This document shows, piece by piece, positions 10,901 to 18,803 of a DNA stretch of 59,998 nt. The notes below the pieces were generated by a model, which saw nothing but the letters and a program-made list of their open reading frames with translations, had not been told where the DNA came from and did not search any database. Positions within the stretch are counted from its first letter, which is position 1. Every line of letters starts with the position of its first letter. The position numbers and the translations under genes are program-made. The stretch is from DATKPE01 sp035524335 (GTDB lineage Bacteria > Bacteroidota > Ignavibacteria > UBA10030 > SZUA-254), in the NCBI GenBank assembly GCA_035524335.1, contig DATKPE010000005.1, positions 1-59,998 of the forward strand, in the 5' to 3' direction.

Positions 10901-13900
10901 CCGACGGATTGATCGTTCCGTTCGACCCGCTCGTCGCCGTGATCGAGAACAGATTCACCGCATACGTCGTCCGGATGGTATGATTCGTCGTCACGTTCGC
11001 AAAGGTATATTCTGTCGTCGAATCGGTATTTCGTATGCCGTCCACGATCAGACTGTCGAGGTGATATCCGGTCGCCGGTCCGAAGGTGAACATCTGCCCT
11101 CCCCCGTAACTGACGGCGATACTGCCCGGGGGGGTGATCGATCCGTTCGCGCCGCTCGTCGCCGTGATCGTCAGCTGTATCTGGACAAACGAGACATAGA
11201 TGACATGGTTTGCGGTGATGCCGGTGAATGTGTACCCGGCTGTGGAATCGAGATACCTTATCCCGTCGACAATCAGGCTGTGGAACTGGTATCCGGTATG
11301 CGGTGCGAAGGTGAACCTCTGACTGCTTCCGTAGGTGTAGACCAGCGTCCCCGACGGGGAAATCGATCCGTTCAGATCCGCTCCCGCGACGATCGTGTCG
11401 TGGAGCGGCACGAAGGTCACGCGGATCGAATGATTGGCCGATACGGAGGTGAAGGTATACCCGGTGGTTGAATCTGTGTTCCGCACCCCGTCTACGATCA
11501 GGCTGTCGAGGTGATATTCAGCGGAGGGAGAAAAGACAAAACGCTGGCTGGAGAGATATCCGACCGCCACACTGCCGGAAGGGGTAATGGTGCCGTTCGG
11601 GCCGGCGCCCGCCGTTATGGTATACGAGCTTCCCCCGAACACCGCCCGGATCGTGTGGTTCGCCGTCACCGCCGTGAAGGAATAGACCGAATCGATTCCG
11701 GCGAACAGGCCGTCCACGATCACGCTGTCGATGTGGTAGCTGGCGTTCGGATGCATCGTGAAGCTCTGGCCGGCGAGATAATTCACGATGACCGCGCCGG
11801 ACGGAACGATCGTCCCGTTCGCACCCGCTGTTGCGGTGATGGTGTACTGGTTGATGTGGTAGACGATCCGGATGGTGTGGTTGGCCTGAACGTTGAAAAA
11901 GGTGTAGGTGGATCCGGTCCCGCCAAATGCCCCGTCGACCACGATGCTGTCGACATGGTAGCCGCTGTCGGACGTGATCGTGAAGGTCTGATTATTGCCG
12001 GCATAGACGATGACATTCCCCGAGGGGGTGATCGTGCCATGCGTCTTGGCGCTGGCGTTGATCGTGTACTGGGTGATCCGGAAGACGGCTCTGATCGTGT
12101 GGCTGGCGTTCACCGAGGAAAAGGTGAATGTCGTGTCTGCGGTTCGCGCGGCGCCGTCCACGATCAGACTGTCGACGTGGTAACCGGTCGCGGGCCGGAT
12201 GCTGAAGGTCTGACTGCTCCCGTAGTTCACCTGCACAGCGCCGGACGGGGTGATTGTCCCGTTCGCCCCCGCGGAGGCGGTAATCGTGTACTGGTTAATC
12301 CTGAACACGACGCGGATCGTATGGTTTGCCGAGACATTTCTGAAGACATACACGGTATCGGTTCCTGTGAACGCGCCGTCCACGATGACGCTGTCGACGT
12401 GATACCCTGTTGCGGGCCGCATGGCGCATCTCAGACTGTCGCCGTACGTCAGCGTGACGGTGCCTGACGGTACGATGACACCGTTCGGCCCCGACTGCGC
12501 GGTGATCGAATCCAGGGTGATCCGGAAGACCGAACGGATCGTGTGATTCGCGCGGATGTTCGTGAATGTATAGGTCGTGTCATGGCCCGCATAGGCGCCG
12601 TCGACGATGATGCTGTCGACGTGGTAACCGGCGTTCGGTCTGAGGACATAGGCCTGATTCGATCCATAATCGACGTGCAGATCGCCGAGCGGCAGAATCA
12701 CGCCGTTCGCCCCGGTCTCGGAGGAGATCAGAAATCTGATGATATGGAAGACCGCCCGTATCGAATGGTCGATGACGACGTTCGTAAATGTATAAGCCGT
12801 ATCGGTCCCGGCAAATGCCCCGTCGACGAGAATGCTGTCGATGTAATATCCGGTGCTGGGATGAATGGAAAACGACTGTGCGGAGCCGTAGGGAACTTTG
12901 AAGCGGCCGGAGGGAGCGATGGTCCCGTTCGGTCCGGCCGAGGCGGTGATGATCGGAAAATCGCTGAACACAGCGCGTATCGTGTGCCCCGCCGTGACGC
13001 TGGTGAAGGTGTAGCTGGTATCGAATCCGGTAAACAGGCCGTCGACCACGACACTGTCGATTTTGAACCCGCTGTTCGGCCGGATGCTGAACCGCTGGTT
13101 ACTCCCGTAGGCGACCATGACGGTGCCCGACGGGCTGATGGTGCCGTTCGGACCGGCGGTGGCGACGATCGGGTACTGGATGATTCTGAATACCGCCCGG
13201 ATCGTATGGTTGCTTCTGACATTGTCAAAGGTATAGGTGGTATCGATATCAACCGGTGCACCGTCGACGATGATGCTGTCGGTCAGATAGCCGGTGTTCG
13301 GATGGATGGAGAATGTCTGGTCAAATCTGTAGAACACGCCGACACTACCGGACGGAGAAATGGTCCCGCCGGCGCCCGCTGTGGCCAGAATGGTATAATC
13401 GGGCCCGTGAAATACGGCACGGATGGTGTGGTTTGCCGCCACGGCCGGAAACGTGTAGGTGGAATCGGTCCCCGTGAAGACGTCATCTACCAGAAGGCTG
13501 TCGATGTGAAAGCCGGCATCGGGCCGGATCGTGAACGTTACGCTGTCTCCGGACATCACCGGAATAACGCCGGAGGGGGTGATCGATCCGTTCGCACTGG
13601 CCGAGGCGGTGATATAAAAGTGATTGGTGAAGACGGCGCGGATCGTATGGGGAGCCGCAACATCGGCAAAGGTATAGAACGGAGCGGTCCCCACCGGGCG
13701 ATCGTCCACGATCACGGTATCGATCCTGTAGCCCGCGTCAGGCCGGAGAAAGAATGTCTGGGTACCGCCGAAGGAAACTGTCGCTGTACCGGCGGGAGAT
13801 ATCGCTCCATGATCACCCGAAGAGACGGTGATCGACTGCGCGGAACCCGGGACAAGCGGGTATTCATAAATGCCCGAACCCGGAGTCCCGGCAAACAGAT

Positions 13901-15713
13901 TGACCGCACTTCCGCCCGGGATCACTGCGAACGCATCGACCGTATTTGTGTACAGCCCGGAGTCGATCCAGGTGGATCCGTTATCTGTCGAGTAAAAAAC
14001 ACCGTCGTCCATTGCCGCAAACAGGGTCCCGCCATAGCAGGCGAGGGCATATGCGTTTTCGCCTGTGAAGCCGGACGGTTGCCAGGTAGCGCCATTGTCG
14101 GATGAATAATAAACTCCGTCGTCGAGTCCGGCGAAAATCCACCCGTTGGCTCCCTGCGCGAATGAAAAAACAGTGTTCCCCTGCAGGCCCGAGAGAGACC
14201 AGTGTGTGCCGCCGTCGCTCGAGCGGTAGATCCCCGCGGAGGTGGCGCAGTAAATATATGCTCCCATGGAAGAAATAGCCGAGATATGTTGCCACGGAAG
14301 CGAGACATTCCAGCTTGCACCATTATCGGTCGACAGGTAAATGCCCTGGCTGGACATCCCTGCATAGAGGATACTCGATCCGCTTCCGTCGCCCAGTCCG
14401 AGTATTGAACTCACCACAGAGGGCGGAAGTCCCGAGGATACCATATTCCAGCTCGTTCCCTGGTCTGTCGACAGGATGACCTGATCTCCGGAGGTCGCTG
14501 CGAAGATGTTCGAACCGCCGGAGCCGGTGGGAACCGCGGTGAGACCGAATACACCCGTTTGAGGCACGCCGTCGAGCGTCAAATCCCAGCTCCCCCCCTG
14601 ATCCGTCGAACGGTACAACCCTTCATCGGCTCCGGCGAATATCGATCCCTGTGCGTCCCCGCCGGGGGTGATGGCATTGAAGTCGTTCCAGAACACCGGG
14701 GAGATCAGTTGAACCCAACTGATCCCGGTGAGCGGGGTAACATACGCCCCCTCATCCGTTCCCGTCACCAGCAGGTTTCCGCCTGCGGCGGACGGGGAGA
14801 TCGCCATGGTGTAATCGGTAGCGTCATTGAGCCCGCTGTTCGCATCGTTCCAGGTCGCCCCTCTGTCGGTTGAGGCAAAAACGCCGAGGCCGAGCGTCGC
14901 CGCATACATCGTCGGTCCGTCGGCGACGAAGGCGGAAACCTGGTACGACGACAGTCCGGATGGAGCCCACGTCGCGCCGTTGTCGGTGGAAAGGAACGCT
15001 CCGTTATCGGTCCCCGCGAAGAGAACGGCCCCCGCACCGGTGTCGGGCAGTGAACCGAGCGCTGAGATATACGTTGCTGTCAGACCGGAATCGGCCGCGT
15101 TCCAGCTCCCCCCGCCGTCGGTCGAGAGGAAGAGACCGGAGCCGGCCGTGCCGGCAAACAGCGTCCCCGATCCGGGCGCCCCGGGGAGAAGCGAGAGGAC
15201 AATGACCGAAGGGAATCCCGTCCCGGGTCCGCTCCACGTAAGTCCATTGTCGGTCGAGAGGAAAACACCGTTATCCGTTCCCGCGTAAATATTCTGCCCG
15301 CTCACGGCCAAGGAGGCGATTAAGGGGTCGAGCATCCCCGCACCGGAATTCGTCCATGTCACCCCCTTGTCGGTTGAGAGGAAGAGACCGTCTCCCCATG
15401 TTCCCACGATGCAGAGGGTGTCCCCCGCCGCGTCGCGGCTGAAGGCAATGCTGTAGATGTTTTTATTCACCAGTCCGACGCAGGAGGCGGACCAGCGTGT
15501 GCCGTCGTATGTATACCGGAACAGACCATCACCCCAGGTACCTGCATAGAAAACGGAGGAGGGACTCCCACCCGCTGACAACGGCGGTGCGGCGATCGTC
15601 TGGATCGTATTGTTATACGGCCCGTCCGCCATTTTCCACTGCGCGGCCAGCCGATAAGAAACCCCCGGGGTGAGGAAGAGACAAATAAGAAAAACATTCC
15701 GGAATCTTTTCAT
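7920..15713 (-). CDS. Giant T9SS-secreted protein: beta-propeller plus 23 InlB-B-like repeats
   Basis: The product is 2597 residues from the ATG at 15713, preceded by AAGGTG and opening a signal peptide (MKRFRNVFLICLFLTPG...). The order of parts matches its downstream paralogue. First comes a propeller region of about 600 residues with repeated AGTxxGVFLSTDNGxxW blades. Then come 23 InlB-B-like repeats of 72-75 residues, a linker with GWNLVSVPVTM and GWNMIGSVSG, and a type IX sorting domain with QNYPNPFNPSTV near the end. Repeats 11-22 are all 75 residues and nearly uniform, so the array has recently expanded or been homogenised. The protein should be exported across both membranes and attached at or released from the surface. 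A stalk-like extension that displays the propeller is a reasonable inference, but its ligand is unknown. Confidence 0.85.
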   Translation of the reverse strand: MKRFRNVFLICLFLTPGVSYRLAAQWKMADGPYNNTIQTIAAPPLSAGGSPSSVFYAGTWGDGLFRYTYDGTRWSASCVGLVNKNIYSIAFSRDAAGDTLCIVGTWGDGLFLSTDKGVTWTNSGAGMLDPLIASLAVSGQNIYAGTDNGVFLSTDNGLTWSGPGTGFPSVIVLSLLPGAPGSGTLFAGTAGSGLFLSTDGGGSWNAADSGLTATYISALGSLPDTGAGAVLFAGTDNGAFLSTDNGATWAPSGLSSYQVSAFVADGPTMYAATLGLGVFASTDRGATWNDANSGLNDATDYTMAISPSAAGGNLLVTGTDEGAYVTPLTGISWVQLISPVFWNDFNAITPGGDAQGSIFAGADEGLYRSTDQGGSWDLTLDGVPQTGVFGLTAVPTGSGGSNIFAATSGDQVILSTDQGTSWNMVSSGLPPSVVSSILGLGDGSGSSILYAGMSSQGIYLSTDNGASWNVSLPWQHISAISSMGAYIYCATSAGIYRSSDGGTHWSLSGLQGNTVFSFAQGANGWIFAGLDDGVYYSSDNGATWQPSGFTGENAYALACYGGTLFAAMDDGVFYSTDNGSTWIDSGLYTNTVDAFAVIPGGSAVNLFAGTPGSGIYEYPLVPGSAQSITVSSGDHGAISPAGTATVSFGGTQTFFLRPDAGYRIDTVIVDDRPVGTAPFYTFADVAAPHTIRAVFTNHFYITASASANGSITPSGVIPVMSGDSVTFTIRPDAGFHIDSLLVDDVFTGTDSTYTFPAVAANHTIRAVFHGPDYTILATAGAGGTISPSGSVGVFYRFDQTFSIHPNTGYLTDSIIVDGAPVDIDTTYTFDNVRSNHTIRAVFRIIQYPIVATAGPNGTISPSGTVMVAYGSNQRFSIRPNSGFKIDSVVVDGLFTGFDTSYTFTSVTAGHTIRAVFSDFPIITASAGPNGTIAPSGRFKVPYGSAQSFSIHPSTGYYIDSILVDGAFAGTDTAYTFTNVVIDHSIRAVFHIIRFLISSETGANGVILPLGDLHVDYGSNQAYVLRPNAGYHVDSIIVDGAYAGHDTTYTFTNIRANHTIRSVFRITLDSITAQSGPNGVIVPSGTVTLTYGDSLRCAMRPATGYHVDSVIVDGAFTGTDTVYVFRNVSANHTIRVVFRINQYTITASAGANGTITPSGAVQVNYGSSQTFSIRPATGYHVDSLIVDGAARTADTTFTFSSVNASHTIRAVFRITQYTINASAKTHGTITPSGNVIVYAGNNQTFTITSDSGYHVDSIVVDGAFGGTGSTYTFFNVQANHTIRIVYHINQYTITATAGANGTIVPSGAVIVNYLAGQSFTMHPNASYHIDSVIVDGLFAGIDSVYSFTAVTANHTIRAVFGGSSYTITAGAGPNGTITPSGSVAVGYLSSQRFVFSPSAEYHLDSLIVDGVRNTDSTTGYTFTSVSANHSIRVTFVPLHDTIVAGADLNGSISPSGTLVYTYGSSQRFTFAPHTGYQFHSLIVDGIRYLDSTAGYTFTGITANHVIYVSFVQIQLTITATSGANGSITPPGSIAVSYGGGQMFTFGPATGYHLDSLIVDGIRNTDSTTEYTFANVTTNHTIRTTYAVNLFSITATSGSNGTINPSGVTQAGYGSSLRLTFSPSTGYHLDSLIVDGIRNTDSTTGYTFSNITTNHTIRTTYAINQYTITATSGPNGTISPSGISQVNYGSSLRLTFSPSTGYHLDSLLVDGIRNTDSIAGYTFTNVTTNHTIRTTYAINQYTITATSGPNGTISPSGITQVSLGSSLRVTFSPSTGYHLDSLIVDGVQNTDSATGYTFTNVTANHTIRTTYAVNLFTITATSGSNGTISPSGITQIGYGSSLRVTFSPSTGYHLDSLIVDGVQNTDSATGYTFANVTTNHTIRTTYAVNQFTITATSGPNGTISPSGISQVNYGSSLRVTFSPSTGYHLDSLLVDGIRNTDSIAGYTFTNVSTNHTIRTTYAVNQFTIMATSGPNGAITPSGSIGVNYGGGQRFTFSPSNGYHLDSLIVDGIRNVDSTAGYTFTNVTANHTIRTTYAVNQFTITATSGPNGAITPSGSIGVNYGGGQRFTFSPSNGYHLDSLIVDGIRNVDSTAGYTFINVTANHTIRTTYAVNQFTITATSGPNGTITPSGGIGVNYGGGQRFTFSPSTGYHLDSLIVDGIRNVDSTAGYTFTNVTTNHIIRTTYRINQFTITATSGANGTINPSGAIAVNYGSALRLTFTPGTGYHLDSLIVDGVQNTDSAAGYTFSGIASNHTIRVVYTIIRCAITASAGPHGSVIPSGTIMVNYGSGQSFTMRPDPGCHIDSVIVDGAMAGTDSVYAFSGVTVDHTLRAVFSLTIALDLGITDGWNLVSVPVTMPQYLKASVFPTAISSAFFYQGAYQTADPLAPGIGYWVRFSGKQTVHMTGGNILAETLNVQAGWNMIGSVSGAITPLQVISIPGGITLSPFFGYQTGYAVSDSIRPGKGYWVKADRAAMLVFAQNSGIAGRIRIVATSEKPPRPPEGNEDPAAIPAVYALAQNYPNPFNPSTVVNYDLPASGEVRLVVYDILGREVAVVVNQFQQAGRKSVVVDCSQLGSGVYFYRLQAGSFSATRKFTVLR
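8705..13835 (-). repeat. 23-unit coding tandem repeat (about 222-225 bp)
   Basis: Twenty-three consecutive units encode the InlB-B-like repeats of the larger giant gene. Units at the high-coordinate end (N-terminal repeats 1-10) are diverged and vary from 72 to 75 codons. The lower-coordinate units are uniform in length. Confidence 0.85.
8930..11629 (-). repeat. Homogenised sub-array: twelve 225-bp units
   Basis: The junction sequence around TGAACTGATTCACCGCATAC recurs at intervals of exactly 225 bases (near 9370, 9595, 9820, 10045, 10270 and on). The units near 9380-9604 and 9605-9829 differ at only a handful of positions by eye. This indicates recent duplication, gene conversion or slippage within the array. 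Confidence 0.85.
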
Positions 15714-15890
15714 GAAGGCACCTTGTCGAAATGTTCGGACGAACCTTCTTTCCCAGAAGCGGAAGGGATGAACGCCAGTGGAGAATCGGGAAGAACTCGG
15801 AATGAGATGATCGCAGCACCGGAATGTACCAACCCTCACAATGAAAGTCAAGAATCCGGAGGATGCGCAACGATTTACGAAATCGCAGAA

Positions 15891-15919
15891 AAATTAATAG
15901 CTGAATTCGCCGAAATCAA
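15891..15919 (-). promoter_or_regulatory. Possible promoter of the second giant T9SS gene
   Basis: TTGATT (15914-15919) and TAATTT (15891-15896) are 17 bases apart on the minus strand in an AT-rich patch. They would give an mRNA leader of about 170 bases before the start at 15713. The rest of the 15714-16016 gap shows no convincing gene. Confidence 0.3.
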
Positions 15920-16016
15920 GACAGTGCTTGATATCCTCCGCGGATGAAGGTGAGGAATAGAGGTGAGTTTGTGCGGCAAAGCGCGCGCCGCGCAGAAGGA
16001 ACGACTCCGAAGGAAG

Positions 16017-16607
16017 CTACTGCTTCGCGGTCCGGCGCCGGAGGAGCCAGAAACCCGCGGCGAGAACGACGAGCAGAATCGATCCGACAAGGATGTTTTT
16101 CTGCAGGTGTTCAACAACCTTATGCCAGTGGATCCCGACGGAATAGCCGAGGATGACGAAGCAGACCGACCATACAAGGCCGCCGGTATAGGCGAACAGC
16201 ATGAAGAGCGGAAATTCCAGTTTCGACGCCCCGGCGGTGTATGCGGTGAGATGCCTGACCCCGGGAATGAAGTACCCGACGAAGAGGGTCCACTTGCCCC
16301 GTTTCCTGAACCATGCGTGCACCCTGTCGAGTTTTTCGGGCGTCACGAAGACGTATTTTCCGTAATGTAGCAGAAGGTAGAGACCGAGGCTCCTGCCGAG
16401 GAAAAAGCTTATGGTGATGCCGCAGATGCTCCCGGCAATGGAGGCGGCCAGGGTCCACGGAAGCGTCAGCCGGTGAACCGAGGCGAGATATCCGGAAAAG
16501 GTGAGAAGCGTTTCGTCGGGCACCGGCAGGCCGATGATGCCGAGCATGAGGAGGGTAAAAAGCCCGAAATAACCGTACTGGGCGATCCACGCCGAGAGTG
16601 TTTCCAT
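16017..16607 (-). CDS. DedA family membrane protein
   Basis: This 196-residue protein has the DedA layout. An N-terminal re-entrant region (GLPVPDETLLTFSGYLA) is followed by several hydrophobic helices and the conserved FIPGVRHLTAYTAGAS motif around residues 113-130, then two C-terminal transmembrane segments and a basic RRRTAKQ tail. DedA proteins sit in the inner membrane. Characterised members recycle undecaprenyl phosphate or flip phospholipids and support proton-motive-force homeostasis and envelope stress resistance. The length is typical for the family. It stands alone on the minus strand, back-to-back with the response regulator, with its own predicted promoter. The exact lipid substrate cannot be told from sequence. 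Confidence 0.9.
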   Translation of the reverse strand: METLSAWIAQYGYFGLFTLLMLGIIGLPVPDETLLTFSGYLASVHRLTLPWTLAASIAGSICGITISFFLGRSLGLYLLLHYGKYVFVTPEKLDRVHAWFRKRGKWTLFVGYFIPGVRHLTAYTAGASKLEFPLFMLFAYTGGLVWSVCFVILGYSVGIHWHKVVEHLQKNILVGSILLVVLAAGFWLLRRRTAKQ

Positions 16608-16690
16608 GCGCGTCTGCCGGTATTATCGGATATGTAATGCGGATGTCATGTCGTTCCCCCCGACTGCCGGACGGCGGCGGGGGCGTTTCA

Positions 16691-16719
16691 AATCTATGAA
16701 AGAATAGTTCTAAAGGCAA
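16691..16719 (-). promoter_or_regulatory. Predicted promoter of the DedA gene
   Basis: TTGCCT (16714-16719) and TAGATT (16691-16696) are separated by 17 bases on the minus strand, about 85 bases upstream of the DedA start. Both hexamers are near consensus for a housekeeping sigma factor. Confidence 0.45.
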
Positions 16720-16798
16720 GAAATTGTCAGATTCCTCCGTAATTTTGTGATTTCAGCGGTTGGATGAAAAATTCGATGTGACACACAGCGCATTTTAT

Positions 16799-16827
16799 TT
16801 GATTTTCCCTCCATCCGGTGGTATATT
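16799..16827 (+). promoter_or_regulatory. Predicted promoter of the response-regulator gene
   Basis: TTGATT (16799-16804), a 17-base spacer and TATATT (16822-16827) precede the gene at 16858. Transcription would begin near 16834, giving a leader of about 24 bases. Confidence 0.55.
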
Positions 16828-16857
16828 CAGGTACTATGCAACTCAAGGACGACTGCC

Positions 16858-17232
16858 ATGGCTGATCCGGTGAAACTGCTTCTCGTGGATGATGAGGACG
16901 GGCTGAGGACGCTGATGAAATCCGAGCTGGAGGCGATCGGCTACGCGGTCGACGAGGCGGACGGCGGCACAATCGCCCTCGAGGTGACGGAACGGATCTC
17001 CTACGACGTCATCATCCTCGATATCCGGATGCCCGACATCGACGGGATCACGGTCCTGAAGACCCTCCGCTCCAGGCAGATTCCGTCCAAAATCGTGATG
17101 CTCACGGGCGTCGACGAACTCCGGCTGACGCGTGAATGTCTCCGGCTCGGCGCGAACGACTATCTCACCAAACCGATCCAGCTCAAGAACCTGATCAACT
17201 GCATCGAGCGGGTCATGAAGGAACCGGTCTGA
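16858..17232 (+). CDS. Single-domain response regulator (CheY-like receiver)
   Basis: This 124-residue protein is a receiver domain and nothing more. It shows the acidic pair D11-D12, the phosphoacceptor D55 in VIILDIRMPD, the switch threonine T81 in MLTG and the conserved lysine K103 in LTKP. With no DNA-binding or enzymatic output domain, it must act by protein contact or as a phosphorelay intermediate. No histidine kinase is adjacent. The hybrid kinase about 30 kb away in this window carries its own receiver, so it is only a weak candidate partner. AAGGA lies about eight bases before the chosen ATG. Neighbours give no further clue to its pathway. Confidence 0.9.
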   Translation: MADPVKLLLVDDEDGLRTLMKSELEAIGYAVDEADGGTIALEVTERISYDVIILDIRMPDIDGITVLKTLRSRQIPSKIVMLTGVDELRLTRECLRLGANDYLTKPIQLKNLINCIERVMKEPV

Positions 17233-17257
17233 CCTGCAGTTCCCTCCCCGGGAATTC

Positions 17258-17286
17258 TTGAAGTTCCCCTGAAAAAGGCGTATATT
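17258..17286 (+). promoter_or_regulatory. Predicted promoter of tRNA-Leu (and possibly tig-clpP-clpX)
   Basis: TTGAAG (17258-17263), a 17-base spacer and TATATT (17281-17286) lie about 55 bases before tRNA-Leu. No terminator is seen between the tRNA and tig, so this promoter may also serve the chaperone-protease operon. Confidence 0.6.
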
Positions 17287-17340
17287 AATTTTCGATAGTA
17301 CGGAAACAGTGCCGTATTATGCGGTTTTCGGTCCATCGTC

Positions 17341-17424
17341 GGGTAGATGGCGGAATTGGCATACGCGCTAGACTTAGGATCTAGTCCCGGAAACGGGATG
17401 GGGGTTCAAGTCCCCCTCTACCCA
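17341..17424 (+). tRNA. tRNA-Leu (anticodon TAG)
   Basis: The acceptor arms GGGTAGA and TCTACCC pair. The anticodon loop CTTAGGA between CTAGA and TCTAG gives TAG, reading CUA codons. A long variable arm (TCCCGGAAACGGGA) marks a class II tRNA as expected for leucine. The T loop is GTTCAAGTC. CCA is not encoded. Confidence 0.95.
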
Positions 17425-17488
17425 CTCCTCATGCCGGAACGGCCATGGGCCGGGCCCGTCCTCCACTCATTCGGGAACAGAATATCGT

Positions 17489-18763
17489 ATGGATGTCGCA
17501 ATTAAAGATCTGTCGGAAATCGAAAAGGAAATAACGATCCAGACCAGTGCGGTGGAGCTGACGCCGCATTTCACCCGGGCGTACGAAAAGTACCGTTCGA
17601 AACTCGAGCTCAAGGGATTCCGGAAGGGAAAGGCGCCGCTCGCGATGGTGATCAAGCTCCACGGCGAGGCGATCGAATATGAATCGCTCAACGATATCGC
17701 CACCGATTATTACCGTCAGGCGATCACCGAACGCGATATCCACCCTGTCGGCGAGCCGGTCCTCGTCGATATGGATTATAAACGGGGCGAAGCGCTCTCC
17801 TTCAGGATCAAGTACGAGATCCGGCCGACGATCCAGCTCGGCCAGTACAAGGGAATACCCGTCGAACGCGTCGTCCATATCGTCACCGATAAGGAAATCG
17901 ACGACGAACTCCAGCGCATCCGGCGGTCGAACAGCACGCTGACCGAAGCGGAGAGCGTTCAGGGCGAAGAATTTATCGTCACCGTCGATGTCCAGGAAAC
18001 CGACGAGGCCGGAACGCCGATTCTCGGGCGCAAAACGGCCGGAATGCGAGTCTATCTGGCCGATCCCTCCGTCTACGCCGAAATCCGGGAAGCACTGAAG
18101 TCGGTCACCACGGGGGCGTCGGTCAGGACCAGCTTCGACCGCGAGACCGACGGCGGAAAGACCAAAACATACCTCACCCTGACCGCGGTCAAAATTGAAC
18201 GGGTTGAACTGCCTGAGGTGACGGATGAATTCGTCAAAAAAATCACCAAGGACAAGGTGACGTCCGTCGCCGAATTCATGAGGGGACTCCGCACCGATAT
18301 CGACCGCTACTGGCGGGACAAAACCGAGCGCAACCTCACCGATGCGCTCATCGCACAGATCGTCAGCCGGCACGACATCCCGGTCCCGGGAGCTCTCGTG
18401 AAAGGCATACTCGATTCCATGGTGCACGATCTCGAACAGCGGTATCCGAACAAGAAGCTCCCCCCCGATTTCAAGGAAGAAGAGTTCCGGGAAGAGAACA
18501 AGGACACAGCCGCGTTCCAGGCCAGGTGGTTCCTCCTCCGCGAGGAGATCCTGCGGGCGGAGAAGCTTGAGGTGACGGATGACGACGTCGCCGCTCGGGC
18601 CGCTGAAGACGCGCCGCGCGTCGGAATGGACAAGGAACGTCTCCTCGGCTTCTACAAAACCTCCGATTCGGTCCGTGACCGCATCCTGGCGGACAAGCTG
18701 ACCTCGTTCCTCGTGCAGAATGCCGCCGTCACGGAACGCTCGACCGAAGAATTCTTTGCATAA
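17489..18763 (+). CDS. tig: Trigger factor, ribosome-associated chaperone
   Basis: This 424-residue protein has the N-terminal ribosome-binding domain with the signature GFRKGKAP at about residues 46-53. A diverged FKBP-like prolyl isomerase region (about 150-240) and a long helical C-terminal chaperone domain follow. Trigger factor binds the ribosomal exit tunnel near protein L23 and shields nascent chains. The length is standard for the family. It is followed by clpP after 40 bases and clpX directly after that, the classic bacterial arrangement of a folding factor with the ClpXP protease. It lies 64 bases behind tRNA-Leu and may be cotranscribed with it. The FKBP part is weakly conserved, so isomerase activity is not assured. 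Confidence 0.95.
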   Translation: MDVAIKDLSEIEKEITIQTSAVELTPHFTRAYEKYRSKLELKGFRKGKAPLAMVIKLHGEAIEYESLNDIATDYYRQAITERDIHPVGEPVLVDMDYKRGEALSFRIKYEIRPTIQLGQYKGIPVERVVHIVTDKEIDDELQRIRRSNSTLTEAESVQGEEFIVTVDVQETDEAGTPILGRKTAGMRVYLADPSVYAEIREALKSVTTGASVRTSFDRETDGGKTKTYLTLTAVKIERVELPEVTDEFVKKITKDKVTSVAEFMRGLRTDIDRYWRDKTERNLTDALIAQIVSRHDIPVPGALVKGILDSMVHDLEQRYPNKKLPPDFKEEEFREENKDTAAFQARWFLLREEILRAEKLEVTDDDVAARAAEDAPRVGMDKERLLGFYKTSDSVRDRILADKLTSFLVQNAAVTERSTEEFFA

Positions 18764-18803
18764 CAGTTTTTTCTCACCTACAGTCAGAAAGGCAAACGTC
18801 CCG

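Noticed and set aside
8930..11629. Regular tandem repeats considered as a CRISPR array
   Set aside because: Units are 225 bp, lie wholly in frame within one protein and have no spacer of differing sequence. No cas genes are present.
15723..15947. 74-codon plus-strand frame in the gap between the second giant gene and DedA
   Set aside because: No ribosome-binding site and an irregular composition; it overlaps the likely promoter region of the giant gene on the other strand. Only the last 25 codons look helical.
16836..16865. Nine-codon upstream frame overlapping the response-regulator start
   Set aside because: The ATG falls at the predicted transcript start without a ribosome-binding site; too short and likely chance.
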